Of a DNA stretch of 64,000 nucleotides, positions 1-9,766 are shown one piece after another (positions within the stretch are counted from its first letter, which is position 1; each line of letters starts with the position of its first letter). The notes beneath the pieces are model-generated. The model was not told the origin of the DNA. It saw only the letters and a list, made by a program, of their open reading frames with translations, and did not search any database. The DNA is from Rheum nobile (Eukaryota; Streptophyta; Magnoliopsida; Caryophyllales; Polygonaceae): contig WOAB01000589.1 in NCBI GenBank assembly GCA_027886185.1, positions 9,405,771 through 9,469,770 on the forward strand. Reading direction: 5' to 3'. The translations under genes were made by a program, and so were the position numbers.

Positions 1-562
1 ACGCCCTGGGACTTCTCAAGGCTTTGCCCGGGTCCGCTACAACCTTCTAAAAACAAAAGTGGCAAGGGCTACAAGCCCGCCTTTTTCTTTCCTTTTCTCT
101 TTTCTTTCTTCTTCTTCTTCTCTCTTTTATTTATTTATTTTTAAACTACAACGAAGAAACACAATTGAAAAACAAAGGGAGCAAAACGTCTTTCTCAAAA
201 AGTGGAAAATCTTCTGATTTTAAACAAATATCTCAACTTTCCTTTTTGAAAAACAAAATCCGATTTTGCCAAAACACAATCTTCTTAACAAGATCTCCCC
301 ACGATCTTAGGGGATATGCCTAGAAGTACAAGGAAAGGGGGTCTAGGGTTCACCTCGGCAGCCGCCGCCCACGGCCAGGCCGCCGCCTCTCCCTCTCGGC
401 CTCGCACTCTCCTCGTCGGCGCTTAACCCTCTTGGGTGGGCTGGGCTAGGCTCTCGCTTTGCTCGGCTATGGGACAAGTTTTAAACAAAGCACGTGAGAA
501 CTTTAGGAAGACAATTTCAAGCAAAATGGAATGTTTTATCTTGCTTTGGCTCTGATACCAAA
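1..562 (-). mobile_element. 5' untranslated fragment of a minus-strand LTR element
   Basis: This stretch ends in a primer binding site and is rich in pyrimidine runs on the plus strand, like the 5' untranslated regions of the other minus-strand gypsy-like elements here. No coding domain is visible. Positions 340-440 are GC-rich and read as an imperfect GCC-type repeat on the plus strand. The fragment is cut by the window edge, so its gag, if any, lies to the left. Assignment rests on the adjacent primer site and LTR. Confidence 0.5.
549..560 (-). other. tRNA-Met primer binding site
   Basis: The minus strand reads TGGTATCAGAGC, the primer site complementary to the 3' end of plant initiator methionine tRNA. 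It lies two bases from the LTR end at 563, as expected for a minus-strand element whose 5' LTR is at higher coordinates. Confidence 0.85.
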
Positions 563-1263
563 TGATGGCTTTTGGCTTTTGCAGGATCGCTTCTGAGGAA
601 GATAAAATGCCACGAACACCTTGCTATTGCTCCAAGGAATGCACGGAGGGAATATAGACTCCAGAATTGGTGGAACGAGAGATTGATGGTGAGATCGCAT
701 GATGGGAATCGAACACGAATCGGATAGGCGAACAACGACAACTAGGAGTCCACCCGGTTGCCTTGAACGACTTGTAGAACCCAAGGAGTCCATCTAGGGT
801 TCAACAAGGTTTGATAAATCTCTCACAAGAGTCCACTCGTGAAAGAAGAATCGGTTTGAGTTTGAATGCGTTGGAATCCACCTAAACACTCACACTCACA
901 ATTGAATTGAAGTCGAATCCTCAAACTTAAACTCAATCAATAATTCCAATCCAGGAATAAGAGAAACACAAGGTTCTTAATTTTATCAAAAGCTGGAAAA
1001 TGAAATGCTAAAACCAACATATAAATAGTTTAAGAATGTGCCAAAAACGGAAAGCAAATAAAAGCCTTCAAACTCCTCTAGTGGGCCGGCCGATCGAGTC
1101 CTCCTTCCTTGCCAAGTTCTTCCTTATCACAAGCCTCCCCACGTTCAAGCCCACGGTCCAAGCCTCCTTCCATGCCACCTTGGTCGCGCCTCCATGTAAA
1201 GCCTTCCCGTCACCGAGCCGACGCCGAGCCATCTTGGTCTCCTTCTCGGGCTTGCTTGTATCA
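563..1263 (-). mobile_element. LTR of a minus-strand gypsy-like element
   Basis: On the minus strand the sequence begins TGATACAAGC and ends GCCATCA, so it has TG...CA ends. The primer site lies just left. The pyrimidine tract 1264-1282, a purine tract on the minus strand, lies just right. A TATA-like CTATTTATATG is at 1018-1028 on the minus strand. Having a primer site on one side and a purine tract on the other means it joins two internal regions rather than being a simple terminal repeat. No second copy is in the window, so the right boundary is inferred from the ends alone. Confidence 0.5.
1018..1028 (-). promoter_or_regulatory. TATA-like box in the LTR
   Basis: CTATTTATATG on the minus strand lies inside the LTR at 563-1263. 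It resembles the CTATTTAAG boxes of the other gypsy-like LTRs here. Promoter function is inferred. Confidence 0.4.
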
Positions 1264-1283
1264 CCTTCTCTCTTTCCTCTTGT

Positions 1284-2306
1284 ATGTCCTTGAGTGGCAC
1301 ATTGCATGAGTTTCTTGTTATTACATCCTTGGATAGAGCACTTTGCATGTTGACAAACTATTTTACATCTAGGACTATGTTCTCTTGTTTGCATTATAGT
1401 TTCATGTCTCAATTTATGTCCAAGAGGTCTCACTTCATGCATGCCATTCTCTCCATGTTTAAGTATGATCATTATTTCACTTGTTGTATCATGGGTCATC
1501 TACTTAGGCTTGCGAAGGGTAGTGGCATAACTTATGCATGCATTCTTGCCATTCATATAGACTTTGGAGCTTGTGTTCTCACATCCCTCATTTTTCTTTG
1601 TGACACAGAGGTGCCTTATTATTCTGATTTTATTGAAGCATCATATGTTTTGTTGTTGCGTGTTCCTTGCTTTAGAGTTATCCTTAGACTCCTTCACTAT
1701 CCCGTGGTATCTAAGCATTCTTTGGAGGATAAGGATTACTCTCTCTTAGCCCACACACTAGATATGTCTAAAGCCCTTCATAGGCCACCATTGGTTGAGA
1801 CTTTTCATGTTGATCATGGCCCCTCGAGGATTATGCCTAGAGCCACTCATAGGCACCCCTTGGATGAGATTTTTCATGATAACCATTGGCCTTTAAGGAT
1901 TACCTCATACCAAGCCACTTTGAGGACTCCACCTTGGCTGACTTGGCCCTACCACCCTATTCCCTTCGAACCCCAATTGTACGTAGTTGCCTTGTCGACA
2001 ACTTCTAGGGCGCTTCTCAAAGCTTCTCGCACACACTCACTCATTTCCCTTACATTTTGGGAGATCTTTGATTTGGCCCTCATGACCGGTAGGAAACCTT
2101 TTAAGAAGGGGAGAGATTCCACTTTCCTTATAGCTTGCCACATGCCACTCTTTGCCCCGGTTGAGCCTCTCACCCTAACTTTCTCTTTGTGGCCACTTAA
2201 TGGAATCCCTCACACCCTCGACTCCACTAGTGTTGCTCACTTGGTGCCTCATTCCTCCCTTGGACACGTGCCTAGGAGCGGCCATAGCCCCACCCGGAGC
2301 CGTTGA
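1284..2306 (+). pseudogene. Non-autonomous gypsy-like ORF with a Cys/His/Met-rich module
   Basis: A 340-residue frame with no recognised enzymatic domain. Residues ~15-95 are hydrophobic and rich in Cys, His and Met. They contain TSRTMFSCLHYSFMSQ and, about 30 residues later, KGSGITYACILAIHI. Element B has the corresponding TRYSCVHQSSLAQYM and KKSGIVCACLFGYHV in the same order, so the two frames look homologous. Around residue 270, FKKGRDSTFLIACH faintly recalls the gypsy integrase core. No gag, protease or RT is visible nearby. I read this as the remains of the long frame of a plus-strand non-autonomous element. It could instead be a chance frame in homologous non-coding DNA. Confidence 0.4.
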
Positions 2307-2390
2307 ATGATCTCACGTTTTCTTGTTGAGTTGCTTTTTTGTAGGTACATTCCTCCGGCTGCCATGCTCGCCCATGAGGCCTTCCCTCTT

Positions 2391-2539
2391 GTTGTGCCTA
2401 AGGAGCCGCCCGACGGATCTCGTATGCTCGTGCTTATTTGTGTTAGTGGTGGTCTCCCTCACTCCACCTTCACCTTTAAGAAGGGGAGACACGCCACCAC
2501 ACTTCCTCCACCTCCTAGACTTCCAACACCCTCGAAGCG
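2391..2539 (+). repeat. Diverged direct repeat, copy 1
   Basis: About 150 bases starting GTTGTGCCTAAGGAG recur at 3028-3174 with roughly one difference per ten bases. Each copy contains a CTTTAAGAAGGGGAGA purine tract. The spacing of about 640 bp suggests an internal duplication in the non-autonomous element, or two tandem 3' ends. Confidence 0.7.
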
Positions 2540-3027
2540 AGGAGAAGGAAGCCCTCTTCACTTAGTCACGATCAAGCCACTCCGGGAAGAAAAGCCTAAC
2601 CTTGGAGGTTTGATTCTCATCATCTATCCTTACATTTGACACCGAGGCAAAATTCCATGGAATCCCTCGTGCTATTGTCTTGGCTTGGGATCCTACATTA
2701 GTGAGTGGTTTTTGGAGCATTTGGTGACTGAACTTTGGGACGAACTTTATCCTTGACACTAGTCGCCTTCTCCACCCCGATGTCTTGCTTAGAGCCATCC
2801 TTAGGGCCCCACCACATCGTTGGCTGACCTTTTCGTTGCTTGTTGAGTTTGCTTGTCCTAAGACATTGGCGAACATGCCTCCATCATTTGCACTGATTCC
2901 AGCCCAACGCCACTCCAAACCTCGCCCATACGGCCATGACGCCTACCAAGTGATCAAGTGGCTCGTCGATGATGCTTATATGGCGAAGCTTCCCGAGGGC
3001 TACATGACATCAATGCCATCACATCTT

Positions 3028-3174
3028 GTTGTGCCCAAGGAGCTGCCCGACGACTCTCGTATGCTTGTGCTTCTTTGTGTTAGTGGCGGTCTCCCTCACT
3101 CCACCTTTAAGAAGGGGAGACGCGCCACCACACTTTCTCCACATGCCGGACTTCCTACACACTCGAAGTGAGGA
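3028..3174 (+). repeat. Diverged direct repeat, copy 2
   Basis: Second copy of the repeat at 2391-2539. It includes the same purine tract (near 3110) and a similar 3' end, ACACTCGAAGTGAGGA against ACCCTCGAAGCGAGGA. It lies just upstream of the putative LTR start at 3200. Confidence 0.7.
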
Positions 3175-3199
3175 CGCTTTGAAGCTAAGAAGGAAAGAG

Positions 3200-3485
3200 T
3201 GATGAGTCCCAGTGATGAGTGTCTCTCCTTGGAGGAGCCAAGGCCTTGAGCACCAAGTCACCAAGGCGCCGACGCCTCAATGCCACGACACTCAAGCATC
3301 CGATGCTTCGATTCCAAGGCATTCAAGCGTGCGCCCCTATCCAAGCCTTTATGGATTTTATCCCCTTTCCCCTTTAGTTAAATAATTATGTAAGTGTCTT
3401 CCTATTTTAGGCGTGTGGACCCATTTGCAAGAAGTTGCAAGAAGTGCCTTATTATTCATTTGCAAATAACATGCCACACAAAAGC
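3200..3485 (+). mobile_element. Truncated 3' LTR, putative
   Basis: The purine run AAGAAGGAAAGAG at 3187-3199 is followed at once by TGATGAGTCCC. That is a polypurine tract plus LTR start like the others here (TGATG...). The sequence then runs about 280 bp before being lost near the truncated end of copia-1. There is no second LTR copy, so this is a structural inference. Confidence 0.35.
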
Positions 3486-3549
3486 TGTTCCCTAGGTTAT
3501 AATTGATCGATCTAGCCAATCACTGAGGGAATAATGGAAGTGGAGTTCC

Positions 3550-6186
3550 TCAATTTAGAGAGATCATCCCAAGGAGCATTCTCAAATACTCAAAGGGTTT
3601 TCTATCCAGTGCTTTGGTGAAGATATCTGCAACTTGTTCCTCTGTCCTGCAATGATCCATTCTAATGCAATTTTTCTCAACATTGTCACGGAGAAAATGA
3701 TGACGAATATCAATATGCTTAGTACGTGAATGATGAACATGATTTTTGGAGATGTTGATAGCACTAGTATTATCACACATAATGGGAACAGTGCCAAGAG
3801 ACATACCAAAATCCTCCAATTGTTGTTTGAGCCATAATACCTGGGCACAACAAGCGGCAGCAGCAACGTACTCAGCTTCGACTGTTGAAAAGGCAACAAA
3901 ATTTTGTTTCTTTGATGTCCAAGAGACAAGGCATGGGCCAAGGAATTGTGTCATCCCTGATGTGCTTTTGTGATCCACAAGGTGACCAGCAAAGTCAGCA
4001 TCAGTGAAACCCACAAGTTCAAACCCACTGTTCCTTGGATACCAAAGACATAAGTTGTCGTTTCCTTTCAAGTATCGCAGGATCCTCTTGACCTCAGTTA
4101 GGTGTGACTCCTTAGGATTTGCTTGAAATCTAGCACAAAGACACACACTAAACATAATATCTGACCTACTTGCCGTTAGATAAAGTAAGGAACCAATCAT
4201 GCCTCTATACATTGTAGCGTCTACATCGTGTCCATTCAAGTCTGCATCAAGTCGAGTGTTAGGAGAAATAGGGGTATCAATAGGTTTAGCTTTATCCATA
4301 CCATACTTCTTCAACAATTCCTTGATGTATTTTTGTTGATGTATTCTTGTTCCCTCAGAGGATTGAGAGACTTGTAATCCGAGAAAGAAAGAGAGTTCCC
4401 CAATCATACTCATCTCAAATTCACTGCTTATGAGATCTTTGAACTTCTCTACAAGGGCAGGGTTAGTGGAACAAAAAATAATATCATCAACATAGACTTG
4501 GACTACGAGAATCTCACCTTTGTGTTCCAAGAGGAACAATGTCTTGTCAATTGCTCCACGTCTGTATCCATTGGAGAGAAGAAACTGTGCCAGTCGATCG
4601 TACCAAGCTCTGGGAGCTTGTTTGAGCCCATACAGTGCCTTGTCCAATGCATACACATATTCTGGATGTTCCATGTCTTCAAAGCCTGGGGGTTGTTTCA
4701 CATAAACTTCCTCTTGAAGATAGCCATTGAGAAATGCTGTTTTGACATCCATTTGATATAACGTGAATCCTTTGAAGGCAGCATATGCGATGAGAAGTCG
4801 AATGGCTTCGATACGAGCTACTGGAGCATATGTCTCATCATAATCGATCCCTTCTTGTTGGTTGTATCCTTGAGCAACCAATCTCGCTTTGTTCCTTGTC
4901 ACAGTTCCAGAGTCATCAAGCTTGTTTCTGAAAACCCATCGAGTGCCAATGGCATGCTTGTGCTTTGGAAGGGGAATAAGTCTCCAAACTTTGTTTCTTT
5001 CGAAGTGATGTAACTCTTCTTGCATAGAAACTATCCAATCTGGTTCCTTGAGTGCTTCTTTGATGTTCTTTGGTTCTACAAAAGAGATAAAGGCATAGAA
5101 AGCACATACGTTGTAGAGTTGAGAGCGGGTACCTCGTTCTTCATATGGTGTAAGAAGATTGTCGACTGGATGGCTCTTTGCGATTTTGGAGCTTGTAGAT
5201 GCTGGAAGTGGAGATATAGGAGAAGGATCTGTAGCTGTAGTAGTTTTGGGAGCAATGACAGTTTCTGAAGAGGTTGTAGCTGTGCCCCGAATTATAGGTG
5301 CAGCAGCGTTATCTTGAATGTCTTCCTCCGAGTCCTCCACAATTGCATTCAACAACTCTTCTTCGATTTCAGATGTATCACCACCAGAAGTTCCTGTGGG
5401 AACAATGGTGATATCGGTGTCAGCATCTTGAGTTGTTGATGAGGGAATTGCAGGTACTGGTGGAACAATGTTGATTGCAGTTCCGCTATCTGTGATAGTT
5501 CCCTGAGAGCCTAGCGTGTTTCCACTAGCAGTGGGTGCACGGTTCCCTGTGCATGGGTTGTCACGATGATTGTTGTTGTCATCATCATCATCTGAGTCTT
5601 CACGTTGCATCCTTGGAAAATCATGATCAGGGGTCGTTGGATTGAGGGTATCACTCACAGCTTTGGAGTGTTCATCGAAGACAACATGAATGCTCTCTTC
5701 AATCTTCCGGGTTCGCTTGTTGTAGACTCTATAAGCTTTGCTTGAATTAGCATAACCTAGAAATATTCCTTCATCGCTCCTTGGATCAAATTTTCCCAAG
5801 TTGTCTTTTCCATTGTTGTGAATGAAGCATCTACAACCAAAGGCACGCAAGTGGGAAACATTGGGCTTGCGTTCCCTGATTAGTTCATATGCAGTTTTAT
5901 TTAACAATGGTCTAAGCATGGCACGGTTAAGGATATAGCATGAAGTGTTGATCGCCTCAGCCCAGAATAATCGAGGAAGGTTGCTTGCTATGAGTATTGT
6001 TCTAGCCATGTCCTCCAATGTTCTGTTTTTCCTCTCGACTACTCCATTTTGTTGTAGTGTCCTAGGAGCTGAGAAGTTATGAGAGACCCCATGTTCCCTA
6101 CAATAATCATGGAATATGGAATTCTCAAACTCCGTTCCATGGTCGGATCGAATGGAGCTTAGCTTGAGACCCAAATTTGTTTCCAC
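3550..6186 (-). CDS. Copia-1 pol: integrase C-terminal half, reverse transcriptase, RNase H
   Basis: An 878-residue open frame carrying the main enzymes of retrotransposition. Residues 1-80 hold the second half of the integrase core: RSDHGTEF (catalytic Asp) and NGVVERKNRT (catalytic Glu). An acidic, Ser/Thr-rich spacer covers about 190-370. The RT starts near residue 385 and has the active-site box YVDDIIF near 550. RNase H (about 720-878) shows the acidic residues in TDADFAG, TVEAEY and CDNTSAI. The frame continues upstream in register with the 6220-7208 segment and is separated from it only by the TAG at 6220-6222. Natively this is one gag-pol or pol polyprotein. The RT and RNase H look full length, so recent activity is plausible. 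Confidence 0.9.
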   Translation of the reverse strand: METNLGLKLSSIRSDHGTEFENSIFHDYCREHGVSHNFSAPRTLQQNGVVERKNRTLEDMARTILIASNLPRLFWAEAINTSCYILNRAMLRPLLNKTAYELIRERKPNVSHLRAFGCRCFIHNNGKDNLGKFDPRSDEGIFLGYANSSKAYRVYNKRTRKIEESIHVVFDEHSKAVSDTLNPTTPDHDFPRMQREDSDDDDDNNNHRDNPCTGNRAPTASGNTLGSQGTITDSGTAINIVPPVPAIPSSTTQDADTDITIVPTGTSGGDTSEIEEELLNAIVEDSEEDIQDNAAAPIIRGTATTSSETVIAPKTTTATDPSPISPLPASTSSKIAKSHPVDNLLTPYEERGTRSQLYNVCAFYAFISFVEPKNIKEALKEPDWIVSMQEELHHFERNKVWRLIPLPKHKHAIGTRWVFRNKLDDSGTVTRNKARLVAQGYNQQEGIDYDETYAPVARIEAIRLLIAYAAFKGFTLYQMDVKTAFLNGYLQEEVYVKQPPGFEDMEHPEYVYALDKALYGLKQAPRAWYDRLAQFLLSNGYRRGAIDKTLFLLEHKGEILVVQVYVDDIIFCSTNPALVEKFKDLISSEFEMSMIGELSFFLGLQVSQSSEGTRIHQQKYIKELLKKYGMDKAKPIDTPISPNTRLDADLNGHDVDATMYRGMIGSLLYLTASRSDIMFSVCLCARFQANPKESHLTEVKRILRYLKGNDNLCLWYPRNSGFELVGFTDADFAGHLVDHKSTSGMTQFLGPCLVSWTSKKQNFVAFSTVEAEYVAAAACCAQVLWLKQQLEDFGMSLGTVPIMCDNTSAINISKNHVHHSRTKHIDIRHHFLRDNVEKNCIRMDHCRTEEQVADIFTKALDRKPFEYLRMLLGMISLN

Positions 6187-6219
6187 ACTCTTGATTAAAG
6201 ATTCAAATGCCTCGAATAC

Positions 6220-7208
6220 CTATTCCTTGGAAGAGAGAAAAATTGTCCATGTCAATCTAGAGTAATCATCAACAATAACAAACACATACCTGTTCCCTGC
6301 ATGACTTCTTATCCTCATGGGACCATAGAGATCCATATGGATCAGTTCCAGAGGTCGAGAAGTGGTAACATCTGGTTTGCTTTTGAAAGAGGAACGTGTT
6401 TGCTTCCCTCTTACACAGGCTTCACAAACTCCATGGATCTCAGGTTTGCCATTTGGAAGTCCTCTAACCAGTTCCTTCTTGTAAAGTTTATGAATGAGTT
6501 GTAAATTTGCATGTCCAAGCCTTCTGTGCCACAATTCCGTCTCTTCAGCTAGAGAGGCAAAGCACAGTTCCCTTGAGGGCTTGAAGGTTGTGTCCACAGT
6601 GTACACATCGTTGAATCTGACACCCTTCAGTACGATTTCCTTGGTTTTTCTATTCCTCACGTAGCAATCTTTGGTTGTGAACACAATCTCGTTGTCTCCT
6701 TGATCACAAAGTTGAGCTACACTTAGCAAACTAAAACCAAGTTGATGAACCAGACTAACCTCTTTTATTTTGATGTTTGAATTCAAGGTAGCCTCTCCTG
6801 TTGCCACTATCTCTCTACAACGTTTATCTCCAAGGGAAACGGTTCCCTTGGAGTGTTGTTGAAGTGAGGTAAGGTGATCTTTGTTTCCTGTCATGTGGCA
6901 TGAGCATGCGCTATCAATGAACGACCTATTGTTAACCCTCACTTCATCCTCTTGTTCTTCACTTGGTGACTTCAGAGTCATTGCACACATTCTGTTGTTC
7001 CCCCATGACTCTGGTTCGTCATCGTCAGAGTTGGCACAATCATCTCCCCAGACAGCGACGAAGGCCTTCTTTTTGTCGTTCCCAGAATTTTCACCATTGT
7101 TGTCTGAGTTGTTCCCTTTAGGGCACTTATTGGCATAGTGACCCTTTTCCTTGCAGTTGAAGCAGGTAGCATCCTTGATGTCTCGTTTCTCACTATTGTT
7201 CCCTTCAT
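6220..7208 (-). pseudogene. Copia-1 zinc knuckle, protease, GAG-pre-integrase and integrase N-terminal half
   Basis: The same frame as the pol downstream, ended by one TAG. Reading upstream of the Met at 6990 gives a CCHC knuckle, CFNCKEKGHYANKC (C-X2-C-X4-H-X4-C), near 7150, which binds RNA. The protease motif is FIDSACSCHMTG, where the usual D-S/T-G reads D-S-A. A GAG-pre-integrase zinc region follows (WHRRLGHANL ... CEACVRGKQ). Then comes the first part of the integrase core with its first Asp in HMDLYGPM. The stop splits the integrase core, so a full-length protein needs read-through. Annotators might merge this with 3550-6186. Confidence 0.85.
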
Positions 7209-7998
7209 TCCTGAATGATCGACCTTTGCGATAGAGGGTTCACATGGCCTTGGTGAGGAGAGAAGTTTCTGGAGACACCATCCAAGTTGTCATCTTTATT
7301 GTTTTCTATCATCTCGAAAGCCTTTTCAACCATCAAAGCAATGCCTCTAGGTTTAACATATTTGTCTTCTTCATCATACTTCTTAATTTTTCCAAATACT
7401 TCATGAAGTGTGAGTTTGAGAGTATTGGGATTCTCCTTGAGGATAGCTTTAGTCATCTTGTGCCTTGGAGGAAGTCCATAATTAATGATAAAAATTTCTC
7501 CTTGGGAGGAATTTCCTTTTCATCAACATCATGAGCAGCAAGTCTTGTGGTGATTTCCTCAAATCTAGATTTATAAGAGGAAACAATCTCACCATCAATC
7601 ATGGCGAAGTTATAGAAGTCTTTCTTTGCTTGGAAACGATCAAGCTCTCTAAGATCAGAACTTCCCATATACAACTGTTCCAGGGCTACCCACATATCCT
7701 TTGCAGTGGCACAAGAATGTAGCTTGGATGCATCTTCAATGCTGATTGCGTTGTTGATAAACATTCGAGCCTTAGAATTTTTCTTCATGATTCTGAAATC
7801 ATCTGGGCTCCAAGGTTTGATTCGTTTGATCACGTCTTCAGCAACCTTTTCTTCACCAACTTCAATGACTCTCCATCATTGGTAGTCATTACTCTTCAAC
7901 CAGTCTGTGAAGAGGTCCTTCCAGTGTTGAAACTTTCCATCGGTAGGCAGGAATGGTGGTTTGTTATTCCCAAGCCCAAGTTCATGAGTAGAAGCCAT
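7205..7998 (-). pseudogene. Copia-1 gag (UBN2-type), frameshifted
   Basis: The gag of a copia element, which forms the virus-like particle. It starts at the ATG at 7998 (MASTHELGLGNN). Codon 41 is a TGA (7876-7878). The frame reopens at 7833 with the core KDMWVALEQLYMGSSDLRELD, typical of UBN2-type gag. A one-base shift near 7490, in a T-rich run, moves the frame so that ...NYGLPPRHKM... continues in the ORF ending at 7205. A further shift near 7245 is needed to enter the zinc-knuckle frame. The gag is therefore the inactive part of this otherwise well-preserved element. Confidence 0.8.
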
Positions 7999-8043
7999 TG
8001 TTACCTGTGCATCTAAAAAGAACACACAATCTAGAGCTAACCT

Positions 8044-8055
8044 GCTCTGATACCA
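8044..8055 (-). other. Copia-1 primer binding site
   Basis: TGGTATCAGAGC on the minus strand, two bases downstream of the 5' LTR end, complementary to initiator Met tRNA. Confidence 0.95.
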
Positions 8056-8057
8056 AT

Positions 8058-8845
8058 TGTTGAATCGTTAGTGTGTTGAACAAGGAACTATGTGACTGTT
8101 CCCTGGGCAGCGAAAATAAGTAAAGATTCAAAGTAACAACAAAGTTCCCAAACGTGTACTTGTATTATTAGAGTTGTACAATCTCACAGGTCTTCTCTCC
8201 ACCTATACCCTAGGCCGACTTTGAGTGCAATCACCTCTAAACAACACAAGAACAAAACAAAAACTCAAAGCAAGAACTACTTGTACCTTGCCTTAGCTTT
8301 CCGATCTCAGTTCCTAAAATCTCTCTGGATGACAATAGCTGAGATGTCTTTCCCCAAGACAATTCTCATCTATATATATGGTCTAACACAATAAACACAT
8401 ATGGTAACTATGACAAACTTTGTTTCCAAATAAACACTAAAGTTGATAAACATATAGTTTCCATGTATAAACTTATCTAAGACTCAATATTTTCTCCTTC
8501 TTCTCCAAGTAAGACACGAAATCTTGTTTCCTTGTATAATTGAGTCCGTCTGGGAACAGCTGGCATCTCTGCGTTCTCGCGTTGTTCCTCAGACGCGGGG
8601 TTTCCATGAATAGAAGTTTCCTTGTATAAACACCACGCGCTTTCCAGATTTTCAATTTGTTTGTGTGGGAACTGTTCCTTGTTTTCACAACGTTCCACTG
8701 TGCTCCTCTGTTTTCTCTTCTTCACTGGTTTCCATTGTTCCTTTATTCTTTCATAAAACCTGAACCTCATAGGAACAACAAGAAACCATAAAACCTAATG
8801 GTGTTTATCATCATCAAAACCAGAGGGAACATCAAGGTTCCAACA
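8058..8845 (-). mobile_element. Copia-1 5' LTR
   Basis: 788 bp. On the minus strand it begins TGTTGGAACC and ends GATTCAACA, an inverted TGTTG/CAACA terminus. A TATA-like run (ATATATATAG) lies at 8370-8380. The flanking pentamer TATAG at 8846-8850 is the expected target duplication, but its partner at the other end is missing. Confidence 0.9.
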
Positions 8846-9766
8846 TATAGCTAGAACAAAGAAATGCCCAAAAACTTTGATTTAAGCCTTCAAGAAATTC
8901 AGAGTACAAGCTCTTCAAAATAGGTAGGCTTAAGGGTCCTAAAAAAACACAACCAAACCACACAAATTCTTGATTGAACCCGAGTGGTTACTTGTTCAAA
9001 ATCCAAACCAGATCACCACACAAGAAGCTACTAAGCCTCCCCTTGTCCTTAGGTCCGAACTTTAGGTAATTTTTGGGGAAAAAGCCTAGCTTGGTCTCTT
9101 TTGCTTTGGGGTCTGAATTTTTCTATGTTCCACCTCTTTTTCGTCTTACGCTTATCGTGGAATCCAAGTTTTTCTTGCCCCAATTTTTTTCCTACCAAGT
9201 CCGAGTGTTGTGGCTTACAGAAAGAATAAAACAAGCTTTGTTTGGTTCTGTTTTTGTGGGCTTATACGCTCTGTTTCTTTTTTTTCTTTTTCTTTTTAAG
9301 AGCAGCCGCAGATGTAAACAACAACAAGAAATTCAACCCTCAACCCATAAGTTGTAGGACCTTAGGACAAACAAAGTCGTTCCCGTATCCTATGTGGTTA
9401 TGGATCAATTTTTTTCACAAGTAATTTACACAAATTCAGCAAGGATTTGATGTAGGAAATAAAGAAAATAAAACAAGCAATTATTGGCTGATTTACTATG
9501 GCTGAGTTATGGAACAAGTTCAAGAGTCTTTTTTATTTAATTCAGCAAAGGCAGTCCAATGAAACCAAGAGTTGTTTTCTCCCTAACAAATCATTCCATA
9601 ATTCAGACTCAACTCAAGAACAAGAACCAGAACTGAAGAAAACTTCAAAATTCAACTCAGAAATTCAACAAACCGGGCACGAAAACAACGAAGCTTGCAA
9701 AACTGGATTTAGATCGACTTAGATCGAAGTTTTTGAGCAAATACCTTACATGGATCTGATACCACA
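8846..9766 (-). mobile_element. Family A: part of internal region (5' untranslated leader)
   Basis: Nearly identical to 12473-13393 and to 28206-29103, the leader between gag and the primer site of family A. The plus strand has long T/C runs near 9278-9300. The primer site at 9753-9764 has one mismatch (TGGTATCAGATC). The copia-1 insertion at 8845/8846 separates this leader from its gag, which is absent. The short plus-strand frames here are not genes. Confidence 0.85.

Larger units (their letters stand above)
3490..8845 (-). mobile_element. Copia-1: Sirevirus-like Ty1/copia element lacking its 3' LTR
   Basis: Read on the minus strand: 5' LTR (8058-8845), Met primer site (8044-8055), gag (from 7998), zinc knuckle, protease, integrase, RT and RNase H, ending at 3550. 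The integrase-before-RT order is diagnostic of Ty1/copia, and RT and RNase H are close to those of copia-2. The left end has no LTR, and homology to copia-2 fades near 3500. The right flank begins TATAG. The uninterrupted family-A internal region at about 12473 reads CTTATAGCTAG, so copia-1 inserted into a family-A internal region. The left half of that target has been deleted or rearranged away. Confidence 0.9.

Noticed and set aside
9073..9424. Hydrophobic plus-strand frames rich in Phe in the family A leaders
   Set aside because: They are translations of T-rich runs in the untranslated leader and vary between copies.
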